Shown one piece after another: positions 1 to 7,623 of a stretch of 33,508 bases of DNA. Within the stretch, counting starts at the first letter, position 1. Each line of letters begins with the position of its first letter. A model generated the notes under the pieces. That model was not told the DNA's origin and ran no database searches. It was given only the letters and a program-made list of their open reading frames with translations. The stretch covers positions 1 to 33,508 of the forward strand of contig CAYOWC010000020.1 of NCBI GenBank assembly GCA_964407525.1. The letters are read 5' to 3'. The translations under genes and the position numbers were made by a program. This stretch comes from DUZB01 sp964407525. Lineage in GTDB: Bacteria > Desulfobacterota > DSM-4660 > Desulfatiglandales > Desulfatiglandaceae.

Positions 1-36
1 TCTCAAGTATTTGCATTGCCTCTGTCTATATTCGAG

Positions 37-53
37 GCATCATTTTTTGATGC
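37..53. other. small perfect hairpin near the left edge
   Basis: Arms GCATCA and TGATGC enclose five T residues. It lies about 105 bases beyond the stop of the minus-strand receptor remnant, so it could end that transcript, but no clear U-tract follows on the minus strand. Nothing else was recognised in bases 1-158 apart from the short tandem tract at 94-114. Confidence 0.25.
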
Positions 54-93
54 TGACCTATTTCACAGTAACTAGTTGAAATTGTATTCTTAA

Positions 94-114
94 TAGCTAA
101 CGGCTAAGTGCTAA
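94..114. repeat. short tandem tract, period 7 (NNGCTAA x3)
   Basis: Three consecutive 7-mers, TAGCTAA, CGGCTAA and GTGCTAA. They read as the inverted form of the TAGCNNN tract at 31747-31781, so the two probably belong to one intergenic repeat family. Confidence 0.5.
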
Positions 115-158
115 TTGCAGCTTTTGAGTCCAATCTTTTTCAGCGATGTTTTGAATCA

Positions 159-755
159 TCAACTTTCGGTCACTATCACCGCTATATTGGCCGCTTTCCG
201 GATCTGACCAAGGATTTCCCGGACTTTCGTCGTCGCCTGGCGAGACTGTTCCGCCAATTTGCGGACTTCGCCGGCAACTACCGCAAAGCTCTTGCCGGAC
301 TCTCCGGCCCGGGCCGCTTCCATGGCCGCATTAAGCGACAGAATAGAGGATGCCCGCATCATTTCCGCTACTTTTTCCGCCCGTTCGCTCGATTGCAGGG
401 CGGTTTGCCGCACCTGATCCACCGTAGAGGAGGTCTGTTTCACCGCCGAGGCCTGCTCGCTTATTGATGCGGCCTGCTCACTGGTTGCCGCAAGAATTTC
501 CGCCGAGGCCGCCGTAAGTTGACCCGTTGCTTCCAGAATCTGTCCCTGGAGAAAACCGTTGGTTTTTTGAATCGAAAGTTCGGTTTTTTTGAGTTCACTG
601 ATATCGGTCATGTACTCCAGCCCTCCGACGATACGCCCCGATTCATCCTTCAGTGGCGCCCCGGTGTAATGTTCACCATGACTGCCGGAAGAAGAACAAC
701 CCCCAAAGCCTGCCGGCAGTTTTCCTGAGATAGCGAGTCTCATTCTATTTTGCAT
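159..755 (-). pseudogene. decayed methyl-accepting chemotaxis protein (partial PAS + shortened signalling domain)
   Basis: The 198-residue product starts with the end of a PAS/PAC module (GAPLKDESGRIVGGLEYMTD, residues about 52-71). A methyl-accepting signalling helix follows, rich in A, S, E and Q (about 95-145). It then jumps straight to the conserved receptor tip LNAAMEAARAGE. In intact receptors roughly 50-70 residues separate the text near EKVAEMM from this tip, so an internal deletion is likely. The protein also stops soon after KVREILGQIRKA, losing most of the returning helix. No transmembrane segment is present. Its start overlaps the end of the upstream hybrid kinase by 16 bases, so it may still be translated. 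A tip too short to pair its two helices should not form a normal receptor bundle; I call it a remnant, though a small soluble protein is possible. Confidence 0.6.
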
Positions 756-2743
756 GGCTTATCCTTTGTAATGATGTTCGAATCCAAAACCTCCCTGACG
801 GACCTCGCCAGATTTACCATTTCAATGGGTTTTTCAATGTATTTCCGGATACCGAGTTTTTGGGCGCTCTCCTTTGATATTTTCTCGCTGTAGCCGGTGC
901 ATAGTATGATCGGCATATCGGATCTGATTTCAAGTATCGCTTGTACGAGTTTATCCCCCGTCATTTTGGGCATGGTCATGTCGGTGATGACGAGGTCAAT
1001 TCGGTCGGGGCCGGCACGGAAAAATCCCAGGGCTTCGGAAGGATCAGTCTTCCCCGTGACCCTATATCCGAGTTTTTCCAATCGTTGCTGATTCAGCTTT
1101 ACCATGGGTTCTTCATCATCCACAAACAGGATTGATTCTTTTCCCGCAGGGAGTTCTTGAAGCTCTTTCGGCTCCTCCCTGGTCTTCCCTTCAACCGCCG
1201 GGAACAATATACGGAATGTCGATCCCTTTTCCGGTTCGCTCTCCACCCAAATTCTTCCATTGTGGCCATTTACGATACCGTGTACAACCGAAAGCCCAAG
1301 TCCTGTGCCTTTCCCCACATCCTTTGTGGTAAAATAGGGATCAAAGACTCGGTCTATTATTTCAGGGCCAATGCCATCTCCTGTATCACTTACACGTAAA
1401 TGCACATGGGGACCGGGATTTAATTCAGGATATAGCGACACCCTGTCTTCATCAATCTCTTTATTTTCTACCGCTACTTCAAGCGTTCCCCCATAATTTT
1501 CCATGGCATGAGCCGCATTGGTGCAAAGGTTAATCATGATCTGATGAATCTGAGTGGGGTCCCCCAGGATGTCAGCCAAATCGTTTGAGATATGTTGGCG
1601 TATATCAATGCTGGTAGGAATGGATGCTCGCAAGAGTTTCAAGGATTCAGTAACTACGTTCGCAATGTCGACCGGTTTTTGCTCCGCTTCAGATTTGCGG
1701 CTGAAGCTCAAAATCTGCCTGACCACGTCCTTTGCTCTGAGGCAGGCTTTTCTTGCCTCATCCAGGTTTTGCCTGGCAGGATTCCATTCGGGTACATCGT
1801 CCATGGCCAGCTCCGTATTGCCCAGGATGATACCCAAAATATTGTTGAAATCATGAGCAATACCTCCCGCTAACGTGCCGATGGATTCTAATTTCTGGTA
1901 TTGTCGAAGATGTTCTGCCATACGTTTTAGTTCGGTGATATCACGCCGTACCGCCAGAGATAAGGTCCCATTTCGGTCGCGCATGGACGAAGATTGAGCA
2001 TCTATGTCTCTCAAAACACCGTCTTTTCTGACAATTCTATATTCAGATCGGGGCAGTTTTTCGGATTTTGCGTATAATCGATCAAGTCTGTCTTGCGCCA
2101 ATTCGCGAAACTTTGGATCAACCCATTTGATTGGATCAGTTCCGATAATCTCCGATGCATCCTTTAAACCGAATAAATTGAGTGCGGCATCGTTTACATG
2201 TATAATCAGGCCATCTCTTGTAACAACCAAAGCATCGGGAGAGACATGGAAAAAGAGCCTGTATTTTTCTTCGCTTACCTGTAGCGCCTCCTCCGCCGTT
2301 TTTCGCCGTGTGATGTCGGAGAAAAAATTGACCGTAGCGGGCTTACCTTTCCAATTAATTTGGGAAGATCTAACCTCCATCCAACCTTCCGACCTATCGT
2401 ATCGGACAAACCTTGCCTCACTAAATGCAGGGACATCCTCGCCCGCGAGGCGGCGTTTGTACCGGTCAACCATTTTAGCAACGTCATCGGGATGCAAGAT
2501 CTTGCTGATATGCGTTTTAACATAGATTTCCGGTGGGTAGCCGGAGATGTTAAGGGCGGCTTGATTAAAATAACGTATTAAATCGTCCTGAATAATGACC
2601 ACTCCTTCCGCAGCATTATCAACCACCGCCTTAAATTCATCTGAAAAGGAATTGTTTTCGTCATTGCCATGTGATTCTTGATTCTGCTTATCGGGAGAAA
2701 TGGTTGAAGCAGATGGGTGTCTTTTCTCATTTTCATCAAACAT
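740..2743 (-). CDS. cytosolic hybrid histidine kinase, PAS-PAS-HisKA-HATPase-REC
   Basis: A soluble sensor kinase of about 667 residues with no membrane segment. Counting from a possible GTG at 2749, PAS domains lie at about 40-150 and 160-275. The phosphorylated His is His299 in GGIAHDFNNIL, the N box is NLCTNAAHAM (about 407-416), the G and F boxes are DTGDGIG and FDPYFTTK, and a C-terminal receiver has Asp590 in ITDMTMPKMTG. The ATG at 2743 is preferred to the GTG at 2749 because TGAGGTG sits five bases before it and would overlap the GTG. It begins two bases after the stop of the upstream kinase, so the two are probably translationally coupled. The receiver resembles that of the kinase at 7624-9507. 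Phosphate is expected to pass His to Asp and on to the nearby regulators; this partner assignment is inferred from position. Confidence 0.9.
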   Translation of the reverse strand: MFDENEKRHPSASTISPDKQNQESHGNDENNSFSDEFKAVVDNAAEGVVIIQDDLIRYFNQAALNISGYPPEIYVKTHISKILHPDDVAKMVDRYKRRLAGEDVPAFSEARFVRYDRSEGWMEVRSSQINWKGKPATVNFFSDITRRKTAEEALQVSEEKYRLFFHVSPDALVVTRDGLIIHVNDAALNLFGLKDASEIIGTDPIKWVDPKFRELAQDRLDRLYAKSEKLPRSEYRIVRKDGVLRDIDAQSSSMRDRNGTLSLAVRRDITELKRMAEHLRQYQKLESIGTLAGGIAHDFNNILGIILGNTELAMDDVPEWNPARQNLDEARKACLRAKDVVRQILSFSRKSEAEQKPVDIANVVTESLKLLRASIPTSIDIRQHISNDLADILGDPTQIHQIMINLCTNAAHAMENYGGTLEVAVENKEIDEDRVSLYPELNPGPHVHLRVSDTGDGIGPEIIDRVFDPYFTTKDVGKGTGLGLSVVHGIVNGHNGRIWVESEPEKGSTFRILFPAVEGKTREEPKELQELPAGKESILFVDDEEPMVKLNQQRLEKLGYRVTGKTDPSEALGFFRAGPDRIDLVITDMTMPKMTGDKLVQAILEIRSDMPIILCTGYSEKISKESAQKLGIRKYIEKPIEMVNLARSVREVLDSNIITKDKPCKIE

Positions 2744-2745
2744 CG

Positions 2746-5124
2746 TCACACCTCATGTGTAACTTTCAGCACTTCATGCAACACCCTGCTCAACGATCCG
2801 AATTCAAACGGTTTCGGCATGACGCCCTTAAAACCATAATCCTTAAAATTCGACAAAACAGGGTCATCGGAATATCCGCTGGAGACGATGGCTGTCACTT
2901 CAGGGTCCAATTCCAGCAATTTCCCCATAGCCTCTTTACCGCCCATACCGCCGGGAACGGTCAGGTCCAGAATTACGGCATCATAGGGTTTCCCGGCGTC
3001 TTTGGCTTCCTTATAGATCCGAATGGCTTCAGTGCCGTCTTCCGAGCATTCTGATTCATAACCCAGTTTTTCGAGCATCCTTCCGACCATTTTGCCTAAC
3101 GACGGATCGTCATCCATTACCAGGATCCTCCCGTGGCCGGTCATCAATCGGACTTCTTCTTTCGAAGGGATACTTTTGTCGGAGGCCGGCAGGTAGATGT
3201 GGAATGTTGTGCCGACCCCCAACCGGGATTTCACCGTGATGAAACCCTCATGTTTTTTGATAATGGAATAAGTTGTAGCAAGTCCAAGACCGCTTCCGGC
3301 CTGTTTTGTGGTGAAATAGGGGTCGAAGATATTCGAGAGATGGTTTTCGGCGATGCCGATCCCCTGATCCGTGATGGATATCCGGATGAATTTTCCCGGC
3401 TTAATGGGTAACCCGTTCGTTTCTTCCATCACCAGGTTCTCTGCCCTAACGTCGATAATCCCCCCCTCCGGCATGGCCTGGTTCGCATTGATGATGATAT
3501 TGTGGATGACCTGGCTCATCTGCCCGGTGTCAGCCTCAACCGGCCACAGGTCCTTCACCATGGAGAACACACATTTTGATTTTGAGCCCCGCAGCACAAA
3601 GAGGGACGATTCCATGACGATATTTCCCATGGAAGCGGTCTCCTTTACCGGTGTTCCCCCTTTGGCAAAGGTCAATAACTCCCGGGTCAGCGTCTGCGCT
3701 TTCGCTGAAGCTGTTTCTACCTCGCTTAACAGGTCAAAGATCTCATCCCCGGGGGGTACTCCCGCTTTGGCCATGGAAATATTGCCGATGATCGTTGTGA
3801 GAATATTATTAAAATCATGGGCGATTCCGCCCGCCAGCACGCCCACCGATTCAAGTTTCTGGGTCCTTAGCAGATGTTCTTCCATCCGCTTGCTGTCGGT
3901 AATGTCGCGGACTACGGATACCGAGCCGATGACATGGCCGTCCACATCCCTGACCGGTGATGCGCTCACCTGCCGATACCGCAATTCCCCCGTTGCGGGA
4001 GTCCTGACCAACTCCTCCTGGTTGACGATCACTTCCCCTTTGAGAGCCCTTAACGGCGGTGCTTCTTCGGTAGGGCGGGGGCTCCCATCCGGACGGAGCA
4101 CTTCCAGGCCCCTGGCCAGGGTCGTAACATCTATCCCGTCACCCAGGCCAAGCTGAAATTCCCCAAGAGCGGACGGATTGGCCAGGGTAAATTGTCCATT
4201 CGTGTCGGCAAACCAGACTTCGTCGGTCATACTGTTGAACAGGGCGGACAATGTTTCTCTCTCATGGTGAACCGCCATCAGCAGGCTCTGGGTTTTCTCC
4301 TCCGCCTCTTTGCGATCGGTGATATCCTCGAAGACCGCTACAAAATAGTCTTTTTGAAGGCTATAGGCCATTACCGAGAACCACACTTTCAAGGTATCCA
4401 TGTAAATCTCAAATCCGGCTGTTTCTCCGGTTGAGGCAACCTTTCCGTAAATTTCAAATAACTCCGGGGTGTCTTCTTTGACCCCCGGTATGGCTTCCGT
4501 CACCGTTTTGCCGATGACCTCTTTTGTTAATCCGGTTATGGTTTCAAAGGTTCTGTTAATATCGAGATAGATCCAATCGACGGGTTTTTTGTCCTTGTCA
4601 AACAACATCTTGCAGTAGGCAGCGCCATTGAGCATGCCCTCAAACAGAGCCCTGTACTTCTCTTCGCTGGCCCGTAGCACATCTTCGGTCTCTTTGCGAA
4701 CGGTTGCATCGCGGCAGATATACAAAAGTGAGCTGGCCCTCATGGAAACGCGCTTGACATTCACCAGGAGCGTGCGCTTTCCGCCGTCTTTTCTGGTAAT
4801 GGTTCTCTCAATGTTGGGAATTTCCCCCGATATTTTCAACTCCCCGGGATGGAAAATCTCTTTACCCAACAAATGCTCAATGTTGCCCATTTTCTCCACT
4901 TCAGCGTGCGCATAGCCAAACTGGGTGTGAACATTCGGGCATATATAGGTGAAGGAACCCGCATCGTCGGTGACAAAAATAGAGTCCGAGATGTTGTGGA
5001 TCAGTTCTTCGTAGAAAACGGTTTTGTCGCGCCAGGTTTTTTCACCACGTTTGCTCCGGCGTAATTGCCCTTCCAACCGCTGAATTTCTTTTGCCGATTC
5101 TTCTCCAGAGGGTACATTGGCCAT
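2746..5124 (-). CDS. cytosolic hybrid histidine kinase with three PAS-like domains and C-terminal REC
   Basis: About 792 residues, soluble, with an N-terminal coiled-coil-like stretch. Three PAS regions follow (about 38-150, 155-280, 290-415, counting from a possible ATG at 5130). His438 in GGIAHDFNNIL is the phosphorylated residue. The ATPase domain includes NIIINANQAM and FDPYFTTKQAGSGLGL, and the receiver has Asp722 in VILDLTVPGGMGG. The ATG at 5124 is chosen because AAGGA lies seven bases before it but only about one base before the ATG at 5130. This receiver is closely related to the stand-alone receiver at 6215-6667 (both keep DLT-x-x-GGMGGKE and SGY-x-x-DP), suggesting that the single-domain protein arose from, or works with, this kinase. 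It is the first gene of the minus-strand signalling operon. Confidence 0.9.
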   Translation of the reverse strand: MANVPSGEESAKEIQRLEGQLRRSKRGEKTWRDKTVFYEELIHNISDSIFVTDDAGSFTYICPNVHTQFGYAHAEVEKMGNIEHLLGKEIFHPGELKISGEIPNIERTITRKDGGKRTLLVNVKRVSMRASSLLYICRDATVRKETEDVLRASEEKYRALFEGMLNGAAYCKMLFDKDKKPVDWIYLDINRTFETITGLTKEVIGKTVTEAIPGVKEDTPELFEIYGKVASTGETAGFEIYMDTLKVWFSVMAYSLQKDYFVAVFEDITDRKEAEEKTQSLLMAVHHERETLSALFNSMTDEVWFADTNGQFTLANPSALGEFQLGLGDGIDVTTLARGLEVLRPDGSPRPTEEAPPLRALKGEVIVNQEELVRTPATGELRYRQVSASPVRDVDGHVIGSVSVVRDITDSKRMEEHLLRTQKLESVGVLAGGIAHDFNNILTTIIGNISMAKAGVPPGDEIFDLLSEVETASAKAQTLTRELLTFAKGGTPVKETASMGNIVMESSLFVLRGSKSKCVFSMVKDLWPVEADTGQMSQVIHNIIINANQAMPEGGIIDVRAENLVMEETNGLPIKPGKFIRISITDQGIGIAENHLSNIFDPYFTTKQAGSGLGLATTYSIIKKHEGFITVKSRLGVGTTFHIYLPASDKSIPSKEEVRLMTGHGRILVMDDDPSLGKMVGRMLEKLGYESECSEDGTEAIRIYKEAKDAGKPYDAVILDLTVPGGMGGKEAMGKLLELDPEVTAIVSSGYSDDPVLSNFKDYGFKGVMPKPFEFGSLSRVLHEVLKVTHEV

Positions 5125-5443
5125 TTTCATTTCCTTTCTGTTTGAAGAATAGATAATCCTTACGCAAGTTTGTTATCCTCATCATAAAGATCAATATCCG
5201 GGTAAAGCTTGTTTTGCGCATTGCGCGCATGGGAGATAATTACCCATGTCATGGTAAAGAGATAGATAGCGAGGATGGTGAAAAAATCTACCACAAACCT
5301 TTTTTTCTGTCACTCTTTTTACGGTCTATCCGACCCCCCCGGAAAACCATGGTTGACTAAACACCTTTCTTTCCGTATTCCTTAGTGTTTACATGCGCTG
5401 GATTTCTCCATAAACCTACGAAGTGATGTCTTAAAACCCTAAA
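5125..5443. promoter_or_regulatory. divergent intergenic region with several CATGG half-sites
   Basis: About 320 bases separate the leftward kinase operon from the rightward regulator gene, with no coding signal. An inverted repeat CATGGG / CCCATG with a 9-base AT-rich centre lies at 5228-5248. Another CATGGT half-site is at 5250-5255, and the perfect palindrome AACCATGGTT at 5345-5354 begins the promoter-like site described separately. Shared CATGG cores hint at one regulator acting on both sides; this is inference. Confidence 0.35.
5343..5381 (+). promoter_or_regulatory. palindrome overlapping a -35-like box upstream of the LuxR-type regulator
   Basis: AAAACCATGGTTGAC contains the 10-base palindrome AACCATGGTT, whose final TT forms the start of a TTGACT hexamer (5353-5358). 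Seventeen bases on is TATTCC (5376-5381), a weak -10. The start codon follows about 62 bases later. The same 15 bases occur upstream of the next regulator gene at almost the same distance. Confidence 0.5.
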
Positions 5444-6085
5444 ATGACGAAAATACTGATCGTCGAAGACGAGATAACCGTTGCCCTGGAGCTGGAGGAG
5501 CTTCTGGTTTCTAATGGGTTCCGGGTGAAAGGAATTACTGGAACCGCTCCTGAGGCCATATCCATGGTAGAGCAACTCACTCCGGACATGGTCCTGATGG
5601 ATATCAAACTGAAGGGGAAAATGGATGGTATTGAGACCGCCGCCTACATACTCCAGAACTTCGGCGTGAGGTCACTTTTCCTCACCGGCCATTCCAAGGA
5701 TAAACTGATTAAAAGGGCCGCGAAAGTAGAACCTCTCGGGTACATTCTCAAACCGATGAATGCGCAGCAAATTCTGGCCGCGGTCAAAATTGTCTGTCAT
5801 ACCATGTATCTGAAAGCCCAGATGGAAAGGCAGACTCCCGAAAAAATTCTCAAAGATAATAACAACAGCTCGCCCGCCCCTTTGTCCGAAGAAATGCGTG
5901 CACTGACAACTTCAGAACTCCGGGTGGCCGGCTTGGTCGTTCAGGGCATGCGAAATAAACAGATCGCAGCAAAACTGAATGTATCGCTTCACACCGTTGA
6001 ATGGCACCGAAGACATATTCGAAAAAAACTTGGTCTTACAGATCGAAACGAAAATCTGATGTACCATCTGATGTCCTTGATGTAA
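5444..6085 (+). CDS. response regulator, REC + LuxR-type helix-turn-helix
   Basis: A 213-residue DNA-binding response regulator. The receiver occupies about 3-120, with acidic residues VEDE, phosphoacceptor Asp53 in VLMDIKLKG and the switch Lys in ILKPMN. A LuxR/FixJ helix-turn-helix follows at about 150-205 (ELRVAGLVVQGMRNKQIAAK, then SLHTVEWHRRHIRKKL). The receiver looks most like the N-terminal receiver of the kinase at 7624-9507, with its MDIxLKG-x-MDGIE motif. No strong ribosome site is visible before the ATG, and an in-frame upstream start is excluded by a nearby stop. Divergent placement opposite two hybrid kinases suggests that it is their output regulator. The target genes are unknown; the palindrome in its own promoter could be an autoregulatory site. 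Confidence 0.9.
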   Translation: MTKILIVEDEITVALELEELLVSNGFRVKGITGTAPEAISMVEQLTPDMVLMDIKLKGKMDGIETAAYILQNFGVRSLFLTGHSKDKLIKRAAKVEPLGYILKPMNAQQILAAVKIVCHTMYLKAQMERQTPEKILKDNNNSSPAPLSEEMRALTTSELRVAGLVVQGMRNKQIAAKLNVSLHTVEWHRRHIRKKLGLTDRNENLMYHLMSLM

Positions 6086-6117
6086 ACCAACTACCGAAAA
6101 AAACCCCACCCCCTCAA

Positions 6118-6156
6118 AAAACCATGGTTGACCTATCTATGTTCTTCGTTTAAAAG
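6118..6156 (+). promoter_or_regulatory. second copy of the palindrome / -35-like site, upstream of the single REC gene
   Basis: AAAACCATGGTTGAC is repeated exactly. TTGACC (6128-6133) is followed after 17 bases by TAAAAG (6151-6156), four of six matches to a -10. The distance from the end of the shared 15-mer to the start codon is 82 bases, against 86 at the first copy. Confidence 0.5.
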
Positions 6157-6214
6157 GTATGCTCATCAGATGTTCAGACTGCCCCCCCCCCAACTCAAGG
6201 AGTCCTAAAATCAT

Positions 6215-6667
6215 ATGGACAAAACCAATGCCCACGTCGCGGGAAGCGTTCAAAAAAGGCCTCCCATTTCATCAGTCCATGAACCCGCACCGAAAAAGCG
6301 TGTTCTGCTCATGGATGATGAGGAGATGTTGAGGAAGATGGGAATACTGATGCTGCAGCGGTTGGGGTACGAATCCGAGACCATAGCGAATGGAAATGAA
6401 GCTATTTTTGCCTACGAGAAAGCCATGTTATCAGACAGACCTTTTGACGGGGTGATGCTGGATCTCACCATCAAAGGGGGGATGGGCGGCAAGGAGACCA
6501 TTTCAGCATTAATGAAAATGGATCAGGACGTCCGGGCCATCGTATGCAGCGGTTACTGTGTTGATCCCATACTGGAAAACTTCAGGGCCTACGGTTTCTC
6601 CGGCGCCCTTCCCAAACCCTATCAGAGAGTAGAATTGGCAAAGGTTTTGAAGGCTGTTATCGGATAA
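6215..6667 (+). CDS. stand-alone receiver (CheY-like) response regulator
   Basis: A 150-residue protein with a 27-residue flexible leader and then one receiver domain. It has acidic pocket MDDEE, phosphoacceptor Asp83 in VMLDLTIKGGMGG, the conserved small residue in VCSGY, and the switch Lys in LPKPY. There is no output domain, so it probably acts as a phosphate relay, a sink or a protein-binding switch. An AAGGAG site lies 12 bases before the ATG, slightly long. The receiver is a close paralogue of the one at the C terminus of the hybrid kinase at 2746-5124. It has its own promoter-like site matching that of the preceding regulator, so the two are probably controlled together but as separate transcripts. 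Confidence 0.88.
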   Translation: MDKTNAHVAGSVQKRPPISSVHEPAPKKRVLLMDDEEMLRKMGILMLQRLGYESETIANGNEAIFAYEKAMLSDRPFDGVMLDLTIKGGMGGKETISALMKMDQDVRAIVCSGYCVDPILENFRAYGFSGALPKPYQRVELAKVLKAVIG

Positions 6668-6693
6668 CCTCATCCTTCCCTGGCAAAAATTCC
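6668..6693. repeat. 26-bp direct repeat, left copy (duplicated ATPase 3' end)
   Basis: Matches 7065-7090 at 25 of 26 positions. The right copy encodes LPWQKF near the end of the truncated DUF4143 ATPase; the left copy begins immediately at the stop of the REC gene. It looks like a leftover of a duplicated or rearranged ATPase 3' end on the far side of the hairpin mosaic. Confidence 0.55.
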
Positions 6694-6711
6694 CTAAAGG
6701 ATCTCGCACTC

Positions 6712-6855
6712 GCTCCCACGCTCTGCGTGGGAGCGGTTTCCGGGATGCTCTGCGTCCTTTGTCAAAGTCGAAATAAACCCAGGGTTAAGTGGATAAAATC
6801 CATATATCAGGACGCGGAGCGTCCAACGGAGGTTCCCACGCAGGGCGTGGGAACC
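6712..6855. repeat. BIME-like mosaic of four perfect or near-perfect hairpins
   Basis: Four stems, each with a 3-base loop. 6712-6734 has 10-base-pair arms GCTCCCACGC/GCGTGGGAGC and loop TCT. 6743-6757 has arms GGATGC/GCGTCC with one G-T pair and loop TCT. 6810-6824 has arms GGACGC/GCGTCC and loop GGA. 6831-6855 has 11-base-pair arms GGTTCCCACGC/GCGTGGGAACC and loop AGG. The second pair is the inverted image of the first pair, the classic arrangement of paired REP elements. A diverged relative of the large hairpin is at 23409-23430. Confidence 0.75.
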
Positions 6856-7122
6856 AGGGTAAGACTTGCCCTATCCTTCTGGCGATCAACCAACGGCCAT
6901 GAGGTGGATTTCCTGTTGGGAGAAAAAACCGCTATCGAGGTCAAAGCCTCCAGAAGAATCAGCAAGAATGACTTCAAAGGATTGAAATATTTGAAAGAGG
7001 AAGGCATATTTCAACATCTTATCCTGGTCAGCCAAGACCCCATCAGCGCCCATATGGACGGTATCCTCACCCTTCCCTGGCAAAAATTCCTGAAAAATCT
7101 ATGGGAGGATAAATTCCTGTGA
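6856..7122 (+). pseudogene. C-terminal fragment of an AAA / DUF4143 ATPase
   Basis: The reading frame gains protein-like content only just after the last hairpin. FWRSTNGHEVDFLLGE, AIEVKAS and LILVSQDP match the nuclease-fold tail of AAA_14/DUF4143 ATPases, the same region seen as REVDFVIVEEG and ECKTS in the intact gene at 13939-15084. The Walker A and B parts are absent. The sequence upstream in this frame is hairpin repeat, so no natural start exists. The break coincides with the mosaic boundary, and a copy of its 3' end sits on the other side of the mosaic. Bases 7123-7324 beyond it show no gene. Confidence 0.75.
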
Positions 7123-7324
7123 GAGGTGTTGATACACAAATGCTCAAACGATTGGAAACACCGTGGCGGGTTCGTTAGTGCCTTAACGAAAACCTTGTTC
7201 AGGCACGATTTCGGATTGCGGATTGAATGAAACAACTTACTCTCACTATAACTCAATGATAAATTTTGAATATTTTGAATTTCGGGGTTTTCGTTCAGGC
7301 ATTAGTTATGGGGATTCTTCCACA

Positions 7325-7612
7325 TCAAGAAGATTTGTTTTTTGGTATTTCAAAACCCCAGCCTTTACAGACCTCCCGGAGGGAATGGGTGCGCCCCGCT
7401 TTGACATCGTTATGCCCCGTTTTCAGCTGATGCATCAACTCCGGATCCAACAATACCTCCAGCGTATTCGGCAACCCCTCGTATAATTCCCAGCTCATGA
7501 CGGCCATAACTTCCCGGTTCCTTCCGGTCACCGCAATAACCTGATCCCCGGCCGCTTGCTCGGGAAGCTTCATGAATTTATTTCTGGCTTCGGTGATGGG
7601 CATGGTCTTCAT
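7325..7612 (-). CDS. Phd/YefM-family antitoxin-like protein, without an adjacent toxin
   Basis: A 95-residue protein starting MKTMPITEARNKFMKLPEQA, with ITGRNREV-like beta strand text and AVMSWELYEGL, the usual order of the Phd/YefM DNA-binding fold. In that family the N-terminal part dimerises and binds the operator, while the C-terminal tail neutralises a RelE, YoeB, Doc or PIN toxin. The ATG at 7612 is preferred because AAAGGAG sits six bases before it, overlapping the stop of the upstream kinase; a TTG at 7618 would overlap that site. No toxin reading frame is visible downstream to 7123. It is the last gene of the substrate-binding protein/kinase operon. It may be an orphan antitoxin or a small transcription repressor. 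Confidence 0.75.
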   Translation of the reverse strand: MKTMPITEARNKFMKLPEQAAGDQVIAVTGRNREVMAVMSWELYEGLPNTLEVLLDPELMHQLKTGHNDVKAGRTHSLREVCKGWGFEIPKNKSS

Positions 7613-7623
7613 GGACAACTCCT

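Noticed and set aside
7123..7324. Toxin gene partnering the Phd/YefM antitoxin
   Set aside because: The only frame after the antitoxin is about 19 codons, with no RelE, Doc or PIN features.
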